A stretch of DNA of 64,000 nt from Streptomyces sp. Z26 (GTDB lineage Bacteria; Actinomycetota; Actinomycetes; Streptomycetales; Streptomycetaceae), in assembly GCF_003665095.1 (NCBI RefSeq), contig NZ_RCHV01000002.1, forward strand, positions 2,850,001 through 2,914,000, written 5' to 3'. Below, piece after piece: positions 26,998 to 35,717 of this stretch. The notes beneath the pieces were generated by a model, which worked only from the letters and a program-made list of their open reading frames with translations, was not told where the DNA came from and ran no database searches. The number at the start of each line of letters is the position of its first letter. Positions within the stretch are counted from its first letter, which is position 1. A program made the translations under genes and the position numbers.

Positions 26998-27224
26998 GTT
27001 GTAGTCTCAAGTCTCCTTATGATGAAGGTGCGCCGCAGGGTGTCAAGGGTGTCGGACAGGAACGGGCACACCGGCGGTACGCGCGATGCGCCCGGGTTCG
27101 TCCGCGCGGCGGCGACACCGTACGGCAACGGGCCCCGGAGCAGCGGTTGTTGGCCGCGCGCGGGGCGGAGCGCGGGTCGCGACGGGTGCCAGGAGCGTGC
27201 GGCGGCGTGCGGCGGGACCGCGGA

Positions 27225-27680
27225 TCAGTGCGGCGGTACGGGCATGTCCGCCAGGACGGCCACCGCCGCGCGGTCGTGGTCGAGCCAGTCCACGTCGAAC
27301 AGTTCGGCGGGCGCGAGCCGGCGCAGCGCGTCGTGGTCCTGGAGCGGGCGCGGCGTGCCACCGAGCAGCCGGGCCCGCCACACGCGCAGCAGCAGCCCGC
27401 CGCCGACGGGCCACTCGCCGTCGATCCGGTCCAGCGGCTCGACCGCCACCCCCAGCTCCTCGCGCAACTCCCGTACGAGCGCCTGCCGCTCCGTCTCCCC
27501 CGGCTCCACCTTGCCGCCGGGCAGCTCCCAGCGTCCGGCGAGCGCGGGCGGCTCCGTCCGCCGCGCGGCGAGCAGACGGCCCGCGTCGTACACCGCCCCC
27601 GCGACCACCACCCTCCGCGCGCGCGGAGGCGCGGTTGCGGGGGTGGGCGCGGCGGATCCGTCGTGCGGGGGCTCGGTCAC
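27225..27680 (-). CDS. Nudix hydrolase (MutT-like)
   Basis: A 151-residue Nudix protein. The Nudix box is complete: GGKVEPGETERQ, then ALVRELREELGV, with the EExxE-type acidic residues for metal. The strand VVVAGAVYDAGRLLAARR and the WELPGGK lead-in resemble MutT/8-oxo-dGTPase-type enzymes. The start is the GTG at 27678-27680, nine bases after the stop of the ATPase gene, so both form one operon. The substrate is not proven. Confidence 0.9.
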   Translation of the reverse strand: MTEPPHDGSAAPTPATAPPRARRVVVAGAVYDAGRLLAARRTEPPALAGRWELPGGKVEPGETERQALVRELREELGVAVEPLDRIDGEWPVGGGLLLRVWRARLLGGTPRPLQDHDALRRLAPAELFDVDWLDHDRAAVAVLADMPVPPH

Positions 27681-27689
27681 GGCAGCAGC

Positions 27690-28202
27690 CTACGGCCGCC
27701 GCCCGACGCCGCCGTGCCGGTCCGGAACGGCCTCGGGGACGGCCTCGCCAGGCGGTTCCGGGGCGGTGCGCAGTTCGCACCAGGTGGTCTTGTCCACCGT
27801 CCGCTCGACGACGCCCCAGCTGTCCGCGAACACGTCCAGCAGCGCCAACCCGCGGCCCGACTCCTGCTCGTCCCCCGCGCGCACGAGGGTGGGCAGCAGA
27901 TGCGGTGCGGGGTCGGTCAGTTCGATGCGGAGCCGGTCGCGGGAGAGGGTCACGCGGAGGGTGACGGGCACGCCCTCACCGACGTGGTTGATGACGTTCG
28001 ACACCAGTTCGCTGACGCACAGTTGCGCGGTGTCGGAGTGCCGGGCCTGCCCCCTGTGCACGAGGTGGCAGCGGACCGTGCGGCGCAGATCGCCCACGGC
28101 GCGCGGTTCCGCCAGCAGCGCGATGGTCAGCGCGGCCTCCCCACCACCGCCCGCCCCGTACGTCCGCCGCCCGTGCGCCCTCGACACGTTCACTGCCGCC
28201 AC
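27690..28202 (-). CDS. Anti-sigma-type serine kinase/ATPase (RsbW-like)
   Basis: A 170-residue stand-alone HATPase_c protein. The N-box LCVSELVSNVINHVG, the DPAPHLLPT region and the G-box-like ESGRGLALLDVFADSWGV are visible. Such small ATPases in streptomycetes act as anti-sigma kinases that phosphorylate STAS antagonists or as parts of conservon-type complexes. No STAS antagonist or sigma gene is adjacent. Starts at the GTG at 28200-28202 with the next gene, Nudix, nine bases on. Confidence 0.85.
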   Translation of the reverse strand: MAAVNVSRAHGRRTYGAGGGGEAALTIALLAEPRAVGDLRRTVRCHLVHRGQARHSDTAQLCVSELVSNVINHVGEGVPVTLRVTLSRDRLRIELTDPAPHLLPTLVRAGDEQESGRGLALLDVFADSWGVVERTVDKTTWCELRTAPEPPGEAVPEAVPDRHGGVGRRP

Positions 28203-28374
28203 CTCGTCGCGCTCACCCTGCCGGAACCGTTCACAGAGTGGTTATCGGCGGAGGGGGCCCGAGGGTGACCACTTTCCGTCCACGTACCGTCCGCACACCC
28301 GCCGTGGGGGCGTACGGGCGCACGGGCGTTCTACGTTCCGGAGTCGCGGGGGCCGCCTTTCGGCGCGACGGGGG

Positions 28375-28755
28375 TCAGGCGGGGACGAGGCGGCGGACCA
28401 GGTCCGGTACCCACTCCACGTACTCCGCCTCCGCGCCGTCCGCGTGCCGCGCGTACAGGAAACGGCCCGTGGGACCGGCCGTGAGGGGTGTCGTGATCGT
28501 CGCACCGGCGGCGCGCAGTACGGCCTCCGTACGGTCGAGGTCGCGGACGACGACGGTGGCGGAAGCGTGCGCGTACGCGGCGCGCGCCTCCGGGGTGCCC
28601 GCGATGACGAGGAAGTCCCCGATCGCGGCCAGTTCGACGTCCTCGAAGGGGAGCCGCAGGTCGGGTTCCGTACGGCCGGTCAGCTCCTGGAGGAGGGGCA
28701 GGGCGCGGTCGAGGTCGTCGGTCCACAGGCGGGCGTAGGTCTTGAGGACGGTCAT
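28375..28755 (-). CDS. VOC/glyoxalase-superfamily protein
   Basis: A 126-residue single-domain VOC protein made of the two beta-alpha-beta-beta-beta units (MTVLKTYARLWTDDLDRALPLLQEL and ATVVVRDLDRTEAVLRAAGATI). A C-terminal EYVEWVPD segment carries the acidic residue common in this fold. I chose the ATG at 28753-28755. These proteins bind metal or small ligands, including antibiotics; the exact role is unknown. Confidence 0.8.
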   Translation of the reverse strand: MTVLKTYARLWTDDLDRALPLLQELTGRTEPDLRLPFEDVELAAIGDFLVIAGTPEARAAYAHASATVVVRDLDRTEAVLRAAGATITTPLTAGPTGRFLYARHADGAEAEYVEWVPDLVRRLVPA

Positions 28756-29015
28756 GGACGGCACGCTCCGTACGGTCGATCGGTCGGGGGGTGGGGTGGG
28801 ACGGGGTGGAGGGGCACCGGTTCAGCCGGTCACCCCGTCACCGTAGGGAGGCCCCGTTCCGCGCGGAAGGACGCACTTTTTCGCGCGCCAGGCACCCGTG
28901 GGTGACCGCACAGGTCACGCGCGCGGGCGTCGTCATCCGGCACCGTCACCTGGCAGGGTGGCGCGCGGCGGCGGTACCTCCGTACGCGGACCTACGGGAC
29001 GGGGAGCGGGCGCGC

Positions 29016-29987
29016 ATGGCGGGTACGCGGGCGGAGGCGGCGGGTGACGGACGGGGGTCCGCCGTACGGGGGCGGAGCCTGGAGGCGCTGGGGTTCACCG
29101 ACGTGCCCGCGCTGCGCCCGCTGACGTACCCGGGGCGGCCCGTCGACGGCCCGTCGCTGCTCGACGGCGACGACCTGCTGGAGCTGCGTCCGACCGGCGG
29201 CCCCCTCGGGGAGTGGCCCGTGCAGCTGCCCGGCGCGCCCCGACGGACCACCGTCGACGGCCTGTTGGCGCGGCGCGGGCTCGACCCGGTCGCCGCGCGC
29301 TTCCCGGTGCTCGCCGTGGGCTCCAACGCGGCGCCGGGGCAGGTCCGGCACAAGCTCGCGCGGCTCGGCCGCTCCCACGCGCTGCCGATGGTGCCCGTAC
29401 GGGTGCGGGGCCTCGCGGTGGGCCTGTCCGCGCACGTCAGCCCGGCGGGGTACGTGGCGGCGGCGCCGTACGTGGTGCCGGGGGCGACCTCCGCGCTCGT
29501 CCTCACCTGGCTGGACGCGGCACAGCTGGCGGCGGTGGACCGCACCGAACTGCCCAACTACGCGCGGGCGTTCCTCCCCGGCGACGGCGACGGCGACGGC
29601 GAATCGGACGACGGAGGCGAACCGGAGGACACGGGTGACGCGGATGCCACCGGCGACGTGCCCTTCGCCGTGACACTGCCCGGCGGGCGGCGGCTGCCGG
29701 GCGCGTACGTGTACCACAGCGCGCGCGGCGTGCTCGCCCGTCCCGCGCCCGACAGGACGGCCCTGCGCTGCGGCCCGCAGCCCGCCGTACTGGCCGGGCT
29801 GCTGGCCGGATCGGCCCGCCTGCGCGAGCTGTTCGGGCCCACCCCGGAGACCTGGGTGACACGGGCGGCGGCCGACCCGGCGCTGCGGGCGCTGGGGACG
29901 GCGGCGTTCGTGACGGAGGGGCTGCTGCGGCGGGAGGAGGGCTTCGCCCCGTACGCGGCGGGGCCGGACACCCGGCCGCTAGGCTGA
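29016..29987 (+). CDS. Conserved hypothetical protein with GGCT-like AVGSN motif
   Basis: A 323-residue protein of unknown function. The segment FPVLAVGSNAAPGQVRHKLARLG resembles the YGSN start of gamma-glutamylcyclotransferase-fold proteins, and LTWLDAAQLAAVDRTELPNYAR and GAYVYHSARG would fit later strands. A 30-residue Gly/Asp/Glu-rich insert (about 190-220, GDGDGDGESDDGG) interrupts the fold and is encoded by short gacggc repeats. The ATG at 29016 has GGGGAG upstream. The MOSC gene begins four bases after its stop, so they are probably cotranscribed. Enzyme function unproven. Confidence 0.6.
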   Translation: MAGTRAEAAGDGRGSAVRGRSLEALGFTDVPALRPLTYPGRPVDGPSLLDGDDLLELRPTGGPLGEWPVQLPGAPRRTTVDGLLARRGLDPVAARFPVLAVGSNAAPGQVRHKLARLGRSHALPMVPVRVRGLAVGLSAHVSPAGYVAAAPYVVPGATSALVLTWLDAAQLAAVDRTELPNYARAFLPGDGDGDGESDDGGEPEDTGDADATGDVPFAVTLPGGRRLPGAYVYHSARGVLARPAPDRTALRCGPQPAVLAGLLAGSARLRELFGPTPETWVTRAAADPALRALGTAAFVTEGLLRREEGFAPYAAGPDTRPLG

Positions 29988-29991
29988 CCGC

Positions 29992-30822
29992 ATGGCCGGA
30001 ATCACGGGGCTGATCAGCTACCCCATCAAGGGCTGCGCGGGGGTCACCGCGCACGACGTCCTCGTGACACCCGCGGGCCTCGCGCACGACCGCAGCTTCC
30101 TCGTCACCGACGAGGACGGCGTCTTCCGCAGTCAGCGCCGAAGCCCCCGACTCGCCCTCGTACGCCCCGAGATCGAGCCCGACGGCGGCTGGTTGACGCT
30201 GCACGGGCCGGGCGTCGACCCGTTGCGGATCGCCGTGGACACGGCGGCGCCGCGGCGGGACGTCGAGCTGTTCGGCGTGGCGTACCAGGGCGTCGACCAG
30301 GGCGAGGAGGTCGCCGGTTGGCTGTCCGAGACGCTGGGCGAGGCGAGTCGGCTCGTACGGGTGCCGCCCGAGCACACGCGCGTCACGGACGGGCTCACCC
30401 CGGGCACGACCGCGTACGCCGACAGCTCCCCGCTGCACCTGCTGTCGCTGCCCACCCTGGACGCGCTCAACGAGCGGCTCACCGCGCGCGGCGCCGCGCC
30501 CCTGCCGCCGAGCCGCTTCCGCGCGAACGTCCTGGTGGACGGCTGGGACGGCGTGCCGCACGCCGAGGACGGACTGCGCCGACTGCGGGCGGGCGACGCG
30601 GAGTTCGGCTACGCGAAGCCCGCGATCCGGTGCGTGGTCACCACCGTCGACCAGGAGACGGGCGTGAAGTGCGGCCCCGAGCCGCTGCGCACGCTCGCGG
30701 ACTACCGGCGTACGGACGCGGGCGGCGTCGCGTTCGGCGTGAAGCTCGCGGTGGTGCGGCCGGGGAAGCTCTCGGTGGGGGACGTGCTGACGGTCGACGA
30801 GTGGGCGACCACCGCCCCGTAG
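29992..30822 (+). CDS. MOSC-domain protein
   Basis: A 276-residue protein with an N-terminal MOSC beta-barrel (ISYPIKGCAGVTAHDVLVT, HDRSFLVTDEDGVFRSQR) and the MOSC core containing the conserved cysteine in RCVVTTVDQETG. Such proteins relate to molybdenum cofactor sulphurase C-termini and to YcbX/YiiM-type Moco enzymes that reduce N-hydroxylated compounds. It starts at the ATG 29992 right after the GGCT-like gene. Redox partners are not visible nearby. Confidence 0.88.
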   Translation: MAGITGLISYPIKGCAGVTAHDVLVTPAGLAHDRSFLVTDEDGVFRSQRRSPRLALVRPEIEPDGGWLTLHGPGVDPLRIAVDTAAPRRDVELFGVAYQGVDQGEEVAGWLSETLGEASRLVRVPPEHTRVTDGLTPGTTAYADSSPLHLLSLPTLDALNERLTARGAAPLPPSRFRANVLVDGWDGVPHAEDGLRRLRAGDAEFGYAKPAIRCVVTTVDQETGVKCGPEPLRTLADYRRTDAGGVAFGVKLAVVRPGKLSVGDVLTVDEWATTAP

Positions 30823-30893
30823 GCGGCTGTCGGGGCACGCGGGGGCGCGTTGTCGGTGGTGTCGCGTATCTTCGGGTTCACCGTGGCGCGTGA

Positions 30894-30912
30894 CGTGGGA
30901 CACAGTCCCACG
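30894..30912. promoter_or_regulatory. Inverted repeat upstream of the F420-type gene
   Basis: CGTGGGAC at 30894-30901 and GTCCCACG at 30905-30912 form perfect 8-bp arms around three bases. It sits 59 bases before the start codon and may be an operator or a small leader hairpin. Confidence 0.35.
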
Positions 30913-30970
30913 CGCGGGCGGGCGGAGACCCAGCAGACCCGTGGCACGACCCGTGGAGAGGGAGACCACC

Positions 30971-31438
30971 GTGGCCGAGGCGGCACCGAGCGATGAAGCG
31001 CGGGACGAGGCGAGGGACGAGGCGCTGCTGGCGCTGTTCACCGCGTACGACCGGGGCGTGCTCGTCACGCTCAAACGGGACGGCCGACCGCAGCTGTCCA
31101 ACGTCAACCACGCCTACGATCCCGGCACCCGCCTCCTCCGCGTCTCCGTCACCGCGGACCGGGCCAAGACCCGGAACCTGGCGCGCGATCCCCGCGCCAG
31201 CTACCACGTGACGAGCGACGACGGCTGGTCGTGGACGGTGGCCGAGGGCACCGCCGAGCTGTCCGCGGTCGCGGCCGATCCCGGCGACGCGGCGGTGGAG
31301 GAGCTGATCGAGGTGTACCGCGCGATCCGCGGCGAGCACGCGGACTGGGACGAGTACCGCGCGGCGATGGTCGCCGACCGGCGGCAGGTCGTACGGCTCC
31401 GGGTGGAGCGGGCGTACGGGCAGCCTCGGCGGGGCTGA
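30971..31438 (+). CDS. PPOX-class F420-dependent oxidoreductase-like protein
   Basis: A 155-residue split-barrel FMN/F420-binding protein. The opening ALFTAYDRGVLVTLKRDGRPQLSN and KTRNLARDPRASYHVT match the Rv1155-like family that uses F420 to reduce small substrates such as biliverdin-like molecules. The GTG at 30971 has GAGGGAG at good spacing. Its N-terminus carries an acidic EARDEARDEA repeat. The exact substrate is unknown. Confidence 0.87.
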   Translation: MAEAAPSDEARDEARDEALLALFTAYDRGVLVTLKRDGRPQLSNVNHAYDPGTRLLRVSVTADRAKTRNLARDPRASYHVTSDDGWSWTVAEGTAELSAVAADPGDAAVEELIEVYRAIRGEHADWDEYRAAMVADRRQVVRLRVERAYGQPRRG

Positions 31439-31959
31439 GCGGCGGGGCCGAGCCGAGCGGCCGTTCCCGGCGGGGCGGAGGCGCCGACGGCCCTGGTGTC
31501 GGGGGTGTTCACCAGGACCGCCGGCGGTCCGGACCGCGCACGCGTGCGCACCGGGGCCTCCCGGGGGAAGAGGCGCGGGGCACGGTGACGGTCGGTGCGG
31601 TGGTGCGTGGGTCCGGGGTGCGGGCGGGGCACGGGGGTGTCCGCCCGGACCGTACGGACCGCGGGCCCCGGCGACCGCCGTCCCGTTCCCCTCGGTGCGC
31701 CGGGGCCGAGGTGGGGGTCACGGCTCCGGGCGGGTCACGGGGCGGCGGTCACGGTCCCTGGACGGGACGTGGGGGGCCGCTGGTCGGTGTTCTGTTCTCC
31801 GGGCGCCTCCGGCGGCGGTGCCCGCCCGTGCCGGTGGCGCCCGGTGCGGTCCCGGGCCGGGCGGGGCGTCAACCGCCGTGCGGCGGCGCCCCGTTCGGGC
31901 CCGCGTACGGGCGGCCCGTCGGGCTCGCTCCCGTACGCCCGGTCCCGTACGTCCCGGGG
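31439..31959. other. Intergenic stretch between convergent genes
   Basis: I see no credible gene in these 521 bases. They lie between the stop of the F420-type gene and the stop of the M23 gene and hold GC-rich sequence with small inverted repeats around CGTACGGG (about 31903-31940) that may end transcription of the M23 gene. Confidence 0.4.
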
Positions 31960-33204
31960 TCAGACGTTCAGGCCCTTGCCGCGCAGCCAGCTCAGCGGGT
32001 CGACCGGGTCACCGCCACCGGGCCGTACCTCGACGTGCAGGTGCGGGCCGGTGGAGTTGCCGGTGGAGCCGACGTTGCCGATGACGTCCTTGGTGCTGAC
32101 GTCGGCACCGGCGGACACCTGCATCGACGACAGGTGGCAGTACCAGACCTCGGTGCCGTCGTCGAGCTGGAGCACGATGCGGTAGCCGTACGAACCGGCC
32201 CAGCCCGCCTCCTTGACGGTGCCGGAGTGGACCGCCTTGACGGGCGTGCCGGTGGGCGCGGCGAAGTCCTGGCCGGTGTGGTCGTTCTGCCACATGCCGC
32301 CCGCCTGGCCGAAGCCGGAGGTGAGCTGGAAGTTGGAGGTCGGCAGGGTGTAGCTCGCGGCGAGCTTGGCGAGCCGTTCGGCCTCGGCCTTCTTCGCCGC
32401 TTCCTCGGCGGCCTTCCGCTTGGCCTCGGCCTTCTTCTCGGCCTCGGCCTCCGCCTTGTCGGCGGCGGCCTCGGCGGCGGCCTTCGCGGCGGCGGCCGAC
32501 GCGTCCTCACGTGCCGTACGGTCCGCCTCGGACTGCTGGAGCGCGGCCTGCGCGAGGATGCGTTCGCGCAGCGCCTCGCCGGGGTCGCCCTGGCCGTCCT
32601 CGGAGTCGCCGCCGTTCAACGCGGCCTGGCTGAGCGGGGCTTCGGCGGCGGTGGCGTCCGCGTCGTCGGCGAGCAGGGTGCTGACACCCGGCAGCTCCTT
32701 CGCCGCGGGGAACTCCTCGGTGACGGTGCCCGCGACCGTGGCGAGGTCCGGCACCGAGACGGGCGGCGGCTGCTTCTCCTTGGCGGAGGCCATGCCGCCC
32801 GCGCCGACGGCGGCGATCACGCCGACGCCCAACACGGCGCTGCTGCGGGCCATTCCGCCGCGCTGCTTGGCCACGCGGTGCTTGCCGCGTACGGGCCGGA
32901 GGGTGTCCTCGGTCGGGTTCCACTCGTCCCAGCCCGCGGCGTCGGGCTCGGGGCCGTACGCCTGGAGGCGCGCGGTCGGGAGGGAGGGTGCCTGGAGGGA
33001 CGGGGCCTGCGCGAACGCCTGTGTCACGGCCGGTTCACCGAGTGCGGCACCGACGGGCGGACCCGTGTGCTCGGCAAGCCCGGTGGTGGAGAACGCCTGT
33101 GTCTCGTACGCTCCGTGGCCGTCACCGAAGTGGTGGCCGGTGCCGCCCGCCTCGTACTGGTACGGGCCGTACGACGCCTCGGGGGCATGCCTGTTCGACG
33201 CCAC
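31960..33204 (-). CDS. M23-family cell-wall endopeptidase with coiled-coil stalk
   Basis: A 414-residue surface peptidase. A cytoplasmic N-terminus (about 1-115, with repeats such as APSLQAPSL) leads to one hydrophobic segment (SSAVLGVGVIAAVGAGG), then a highly charged Ala/Lys/Glu coiled coil (about 215-270, AEAEAEKKAEAKRKAAEEAA) and an M23 domain (about 290-414) with the zinc ligands HTGQDFAAPTG and HLHVEV. LytM/M23 enzymes cut peptidoglycan cross-bridges. The GTG at 33202-33204 has GGAGAG eight bases upstream. A ydaO riboswitch fills its leader, so expression should fall when c-di-AMP is high, as for other streptomycete wall hydrolases. Confidence 0.93.
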   Translation of the reverse strand: MASNRHAPEASYGPYQYEAGGTGHHFGDGHGAYETQAFSTTGLAEHTGPPVGAALGEPAVTQAFAQAPSLQAPSLPTARLQAYGPEPDAAGWDEWNPTEDTLRPVRGKHRVAKQRGGMARSSAVLGVGVIAAVGAGGMASAKEKQPPPVSVPDLATVAGTVTEEFPAAKELPGVSTLLADDADATAAEAPLSQAALNGGDSEDGQGDPGEALRERILAQAALQQSEADRTAREDASAAAAKAAAEAAADKAEAEAEKKAEAKRKAAEEAAKKAEAERLAKLAASYTLPTSNFQLTSGFGQAGGMWQNDHTGQDFAAPTGTPVKAVHSGTVKEAGWAGSYGYRIVLQLDDGTEVWYCHLSSMQVSAGADVSTKDVIGNVGSTGNSTGPHLHVEVRPGGGDPVDPLSWLRGKGLNV

Positions 33205-33230
33205 TGGGGGCGCTCTCCTTTCCTTCCCTC

Positions 33231-33399
33231 TCGCCTACCGGGTTAGCTGACGGGTTCGGAGCAGGAAGGTCTCCTACGGGCGCGTCCATGGGCGGGACGA
33301 GTCCGATTCACCCCAAGTGGTGGTTCCCCGGCTCCCTCCGCGCAGTGTCACGTGGGTCCTCGTGCTGCTCGTGATGCTGCGCTTGCGGGATTAGGCGAC
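33231..33399 (-). ncRNA. ydaO/c-di-AMP riboswitch
   Basis: The leader of the M23 gene contains the conserved ydaO blocks read 5' to 3' on the minus strand: GTCGCCTAATCCCG near 33400, CCGGGGAACCACC, TTGGGGTGAATCGG, and finally CCGAACCCGTCAGCTAACC followed by CGGTAGGCG ending near 33231. These are the known core sequences of this c-di-AMP riboswitch class, which in Streptomyces controls resuscitation factors and wall hydrolases. Boundaries are estimated by eye. It ends 26 bases before the start codon; terminator or anti-terminator helices were not resolved. Confidence 0.9.
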
Positions 33400-33596
33400 G
33401 GCGCACGGTGCCGTCTCTCGTGACGGCAGTGACGACCGCGCTGCGTTATCGAACGTTAATAGACTTGCGGCCGAGATTCCAAGCGGTTCCCACGATTTTG
33501 CGAACGCTTTGGCCCGGACTTTGGTTTCACAGAAGGGCAATTGGGGCACGGCACGTGGTGGATCACACTCCGGATCACGGCCAGGTCGCCGGATGA
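33400..33596 (-). promoter_or_regulatory. AT-rich promoter region of the riboswitch transcript
   Basis: This stretch is much less GC-rich than its surroundings. On the minus strand, TTGGAA (near 33479) and TATTAA (near 33459) are about 15 bases apart and could be the -35 and -10 elements of the M23 leader transcript. Spacing is slightly short, so this is tentative. Confidence 0.4.
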
Positions 33597-34886
33597 TCAC
33601 GACTCCGGGCAGTGCCGGAGGAATCGACGGCGCGCGGCCACGCGGGCCAACCGTCCCCGGTGGGGCGCCCGTTGAGCCGCCGCCTCACTCCCCCGGACCG
33701 GTGCCCCGCCCGTACCCGCGTCCGTACCCGCGTCGGGCCCCGGTTCCGCTTCCGCCGCCCGACGCCGCAGCGCCAACAGCGCCATGTCGTCGGCGTTCCC
33801 GCCGCCCGCGTGCCGCCGTACGTCCGCGACGAGCATGTCCAGCAGCGCCTCCGGACCGTCGAACCGCTCCCCCGACAGCCGCCGCACCGGGTCGTAGAAC
33901 ACGCCCCGTTCGTCCCGCGACTCGGACAACCCGTCGGTGTAGAGCAGGAGTTGGGCGCCCGGTGGCAGTTGCTCCGCGTCCGCGCGGTCCGGCCAGCAGC
34001 CCAGTTCGTGCATGCCGAGCGGCAGTGCGGGCACGGACGGCTCCAGGTAGCGGAGGGTGCCTCCCACGAGCAGGAGCGGCGCGGGATGCCCGCGGTTGAC
34101 GATCCGCAGCCGTCCCGGATCGGCCGCCGGGACCTCGACCAGCACGGCCGTGGTGAAGCCCTCGAACTGGTCCAGCCCGCGGCGCCTGCCGCCCTCCCGC
34201 TGGAGGGCGCGCTCCAGCCGCAGCGCGACCCCCTCCAACGTCGCCTCCTCCTCGGCCGCCTCCCGGAACGCCCCGATGACCACGGCGACGGCGTCCACCG
34301 AACCGAGCCCCTTGCCGCGCACGTCCCCGACGATCAGCCGCACCCCGTACGGCGTGTCCTGCACCGCGTACAGGTCGCCGCCGATCCGGGCGTCGGACTG
34401 CGCGGCCTCGTACCGCGCGGCGACGTCGAGTCCGCCGATCCGGGCCGGGGGCACGGGCAGTACGGCGAGCTGCGCGGCCTCGGCGATGCCGCGGGCGGAG
34501 ACCAGTTGCTGGTTGACGCGGCGGACGAGACGGTTGATGCCGAGGGCGAGCACGGCGACGACGCCCATCGTCGCCACCGTCATGACCGCGTCACCCCAGG
34601 AGGGGCCGCCGAAGAAGTACAACGTGCCGAGCAGCGCGATCAGCGCGGCGGCCCCGCACACGGCGGTCCCCAGCGCGGACAGCAGCGGCGCCGCGACGAG
34701 TGGCGCGGCGGCGAACAGCGCCGCCGGGGTGTAGTCGCGCGGCAGCGAGAAGTCCACGACCACACCCGAGACGATCAGCGCCGGTGGCACCCAGCGCGCG
34801 TAAGGGTGCGGAACGGTGCCGTCGAACCCGTCGGCGCCGTCCCGGACGGGGGGAGCCGCGTCGTCGCTGCCCGGATACTCCTTCAC
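33597..34886 (-). CDS. Membrane-bound SpoIIE-type PP2C phosphatase
   Basis: A 429-residue phosphatase. Four hydrophobic segments (about residues 35-125, ALIVSGVVVDFSL to AVMTVATMGVVAVLAL) anchor it, then a short linker helix and a PP2C SpoIIE domain (about 165-400) with GGDLYAVQD, VGDVRGKGLGSVDA and YTDGLSESRDERG; the metal-binding aspartates are present. It lacks PAS or HATPase domains. Such proteins dephosphorylate STAS antagonists of anti-sigma factors in response to membrane signals. The GTG at 34884-34886 is used. The C-terminal 40 residues are low-complexity and basic. No antagonist gene is adjacent. Confidence 0.87.
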   Translation of the reverse strand: MKEYPGSDDAAPPVRDGADGFDGTVPHPYARWVPPALIVSGVVVDFSLPRDYTPAALFAAAPLVAAPLLSALGTAVCGAAALIALLGTLYFFGGPSWGDAVMTVATMGVVAVLALGINRLVRRVNQQLVSARGIAEAAQLAVLPVPPARIGGLDVAARYEAAQSDARIGGDLYAVQDTPYGVRLIVGDVRGKGLGSVDAVAVVIGAFREAAEEEATLEGVALRLERALQREGGRRRGLDQFEGFTTAVLVEVPAADPGRLRIVNRGHPAPLLLVGGTLRYLEPSVPALPLGMHELGCWPDRADAEQLPPGAQLLLYTDGLSESRDERGVFYDPVRRLSGERFDGPEALLDMLVADVRRHAGGGNADDMALLALRRRAAEAEPGPDAGTDAGTGGAPVRGSEAAAQRAPHRGRLARVAARRRFLRHCPES

Positions 34887-34956
34887 CGTCCCAATCTGAC
34901 CGCTTCCGCCCACCTCTGCGACCCGAGCGGGCGGCACCCCGCGTGGAGGGTGTCGC

Positions 34957-35622
34957 TCAGAGCGTGCCGACGCGCTGCCAGCCGGAGCCGCCGCCGGAGG
35001 GCGACGCGGGGGACGCGGGGGACGCCGACGACGCGGGGGTGGGCGCGGCGCGGGCGGCGAGCGGCAGCGGCGGGTCCGTCTCGTGCGGGTGCGGGGGCTC
35101 GTACGGGTCCGGGGGCTGGTGCTGGTGCGGGGGTTGGTGCTGGTGCGCGGGCTGGTGCTGGTGCGCGGGCTGGTGGTGCGGCGGGGGCGTGGCGCCCCGG
35201 GGCTGCTGCCCGTACCCGCCGGAGCCGTACGGGCCCGGGGCCCCCGACGCGGCGGACGGCTCGTGCGCGTCGTACCGCCCGGCGCCGTACGCGCCCGTGC
35301 CGTAGGACCCGGAGCCGTACGTACCGGAGCCGTAGGAGCCGGAGCCGTACGACCCCGCACCGTACGTCCCGGGGAGCGGCAGCGGGGCCGGCTGCCGCGT
35401 GGGCGGCGGCGGGTCGTACGAGCGGTCGTACGCACGGGAGCGCGGGCGCTCGTACGTGTACGGGTGCGCGGAGTCGTCCTCCCTCGGCACGGTCCGGCCC
35501 GCGCGCGACCACTCGTGCAGCAGGGCTGCGTAGATGGGGGTTCCCAGGGAGCTGTCCGGCGGACACGGAAGTGTTGCGCCCCGGCCGTCGGCAGTCGTCC
35601 AGTGCGTCACCATTACTGCCAT
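34957..35622 (-). CDS. Hypothetical protein with conserved N-terminus and His/Gln and Gly/Tyr repeats
   Basis: A 221-residue protein I do not recognise. The first 50 residues (THWTTADGRGATLPCPPDSS, then TPIYAALLHEWSRAGRTVP) look conserved in type. The rest is low complexity: a run of SYGSG/TYGSG units and a HQPAHQ/HQPPHQ-rich stretch before a Pro/Ala tail. The ATG at 35620-35622 is used; the ATG nine bases later is an alternative. It is separated from the downstream phosphatase gene by about 70 bases. No function is proposed. Confidence 0.55.
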   Translation of the reverse strand: MAVMVTHWTTADGRGATLPCPPDSSLGTPIYAALLHEWSRAGRTVPREDDSAHPYTYERPRSRAYDRSYDPPPPTRQPAPLPLPGTYGAGSYGSGSYGSGTYGSGSYGTGAYGAGRYDAHEPSAASGAPGPYGSGGYGQQPRGATPPPHHQPAHQHQPAHQHQPPHQHQPPDPYEPPHPHETDPPLPLAARAAPTPASSASPASPASPSGGGSGWQRVGTL

Positions 35623-35717
35623 GACCTGACCAACGATCCGCGCCGCCCCGGGGTCACCCAGGAGGATCAGCGGCGGGTCGGCGGGTCGGCGGGGGGCCGG
35701 TGGACGCCGGTCACCCC

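Noticed and set aside
23986..28905. A very long open frame opposite the GH92 gene on the plus strand.
   Set aside because: In high-GC DNA the antisense of a real gene often lacks stops; its protein is Arg/Val/Gly-rich with no domains while the minus strand encodes a clear GH92 enzyme.
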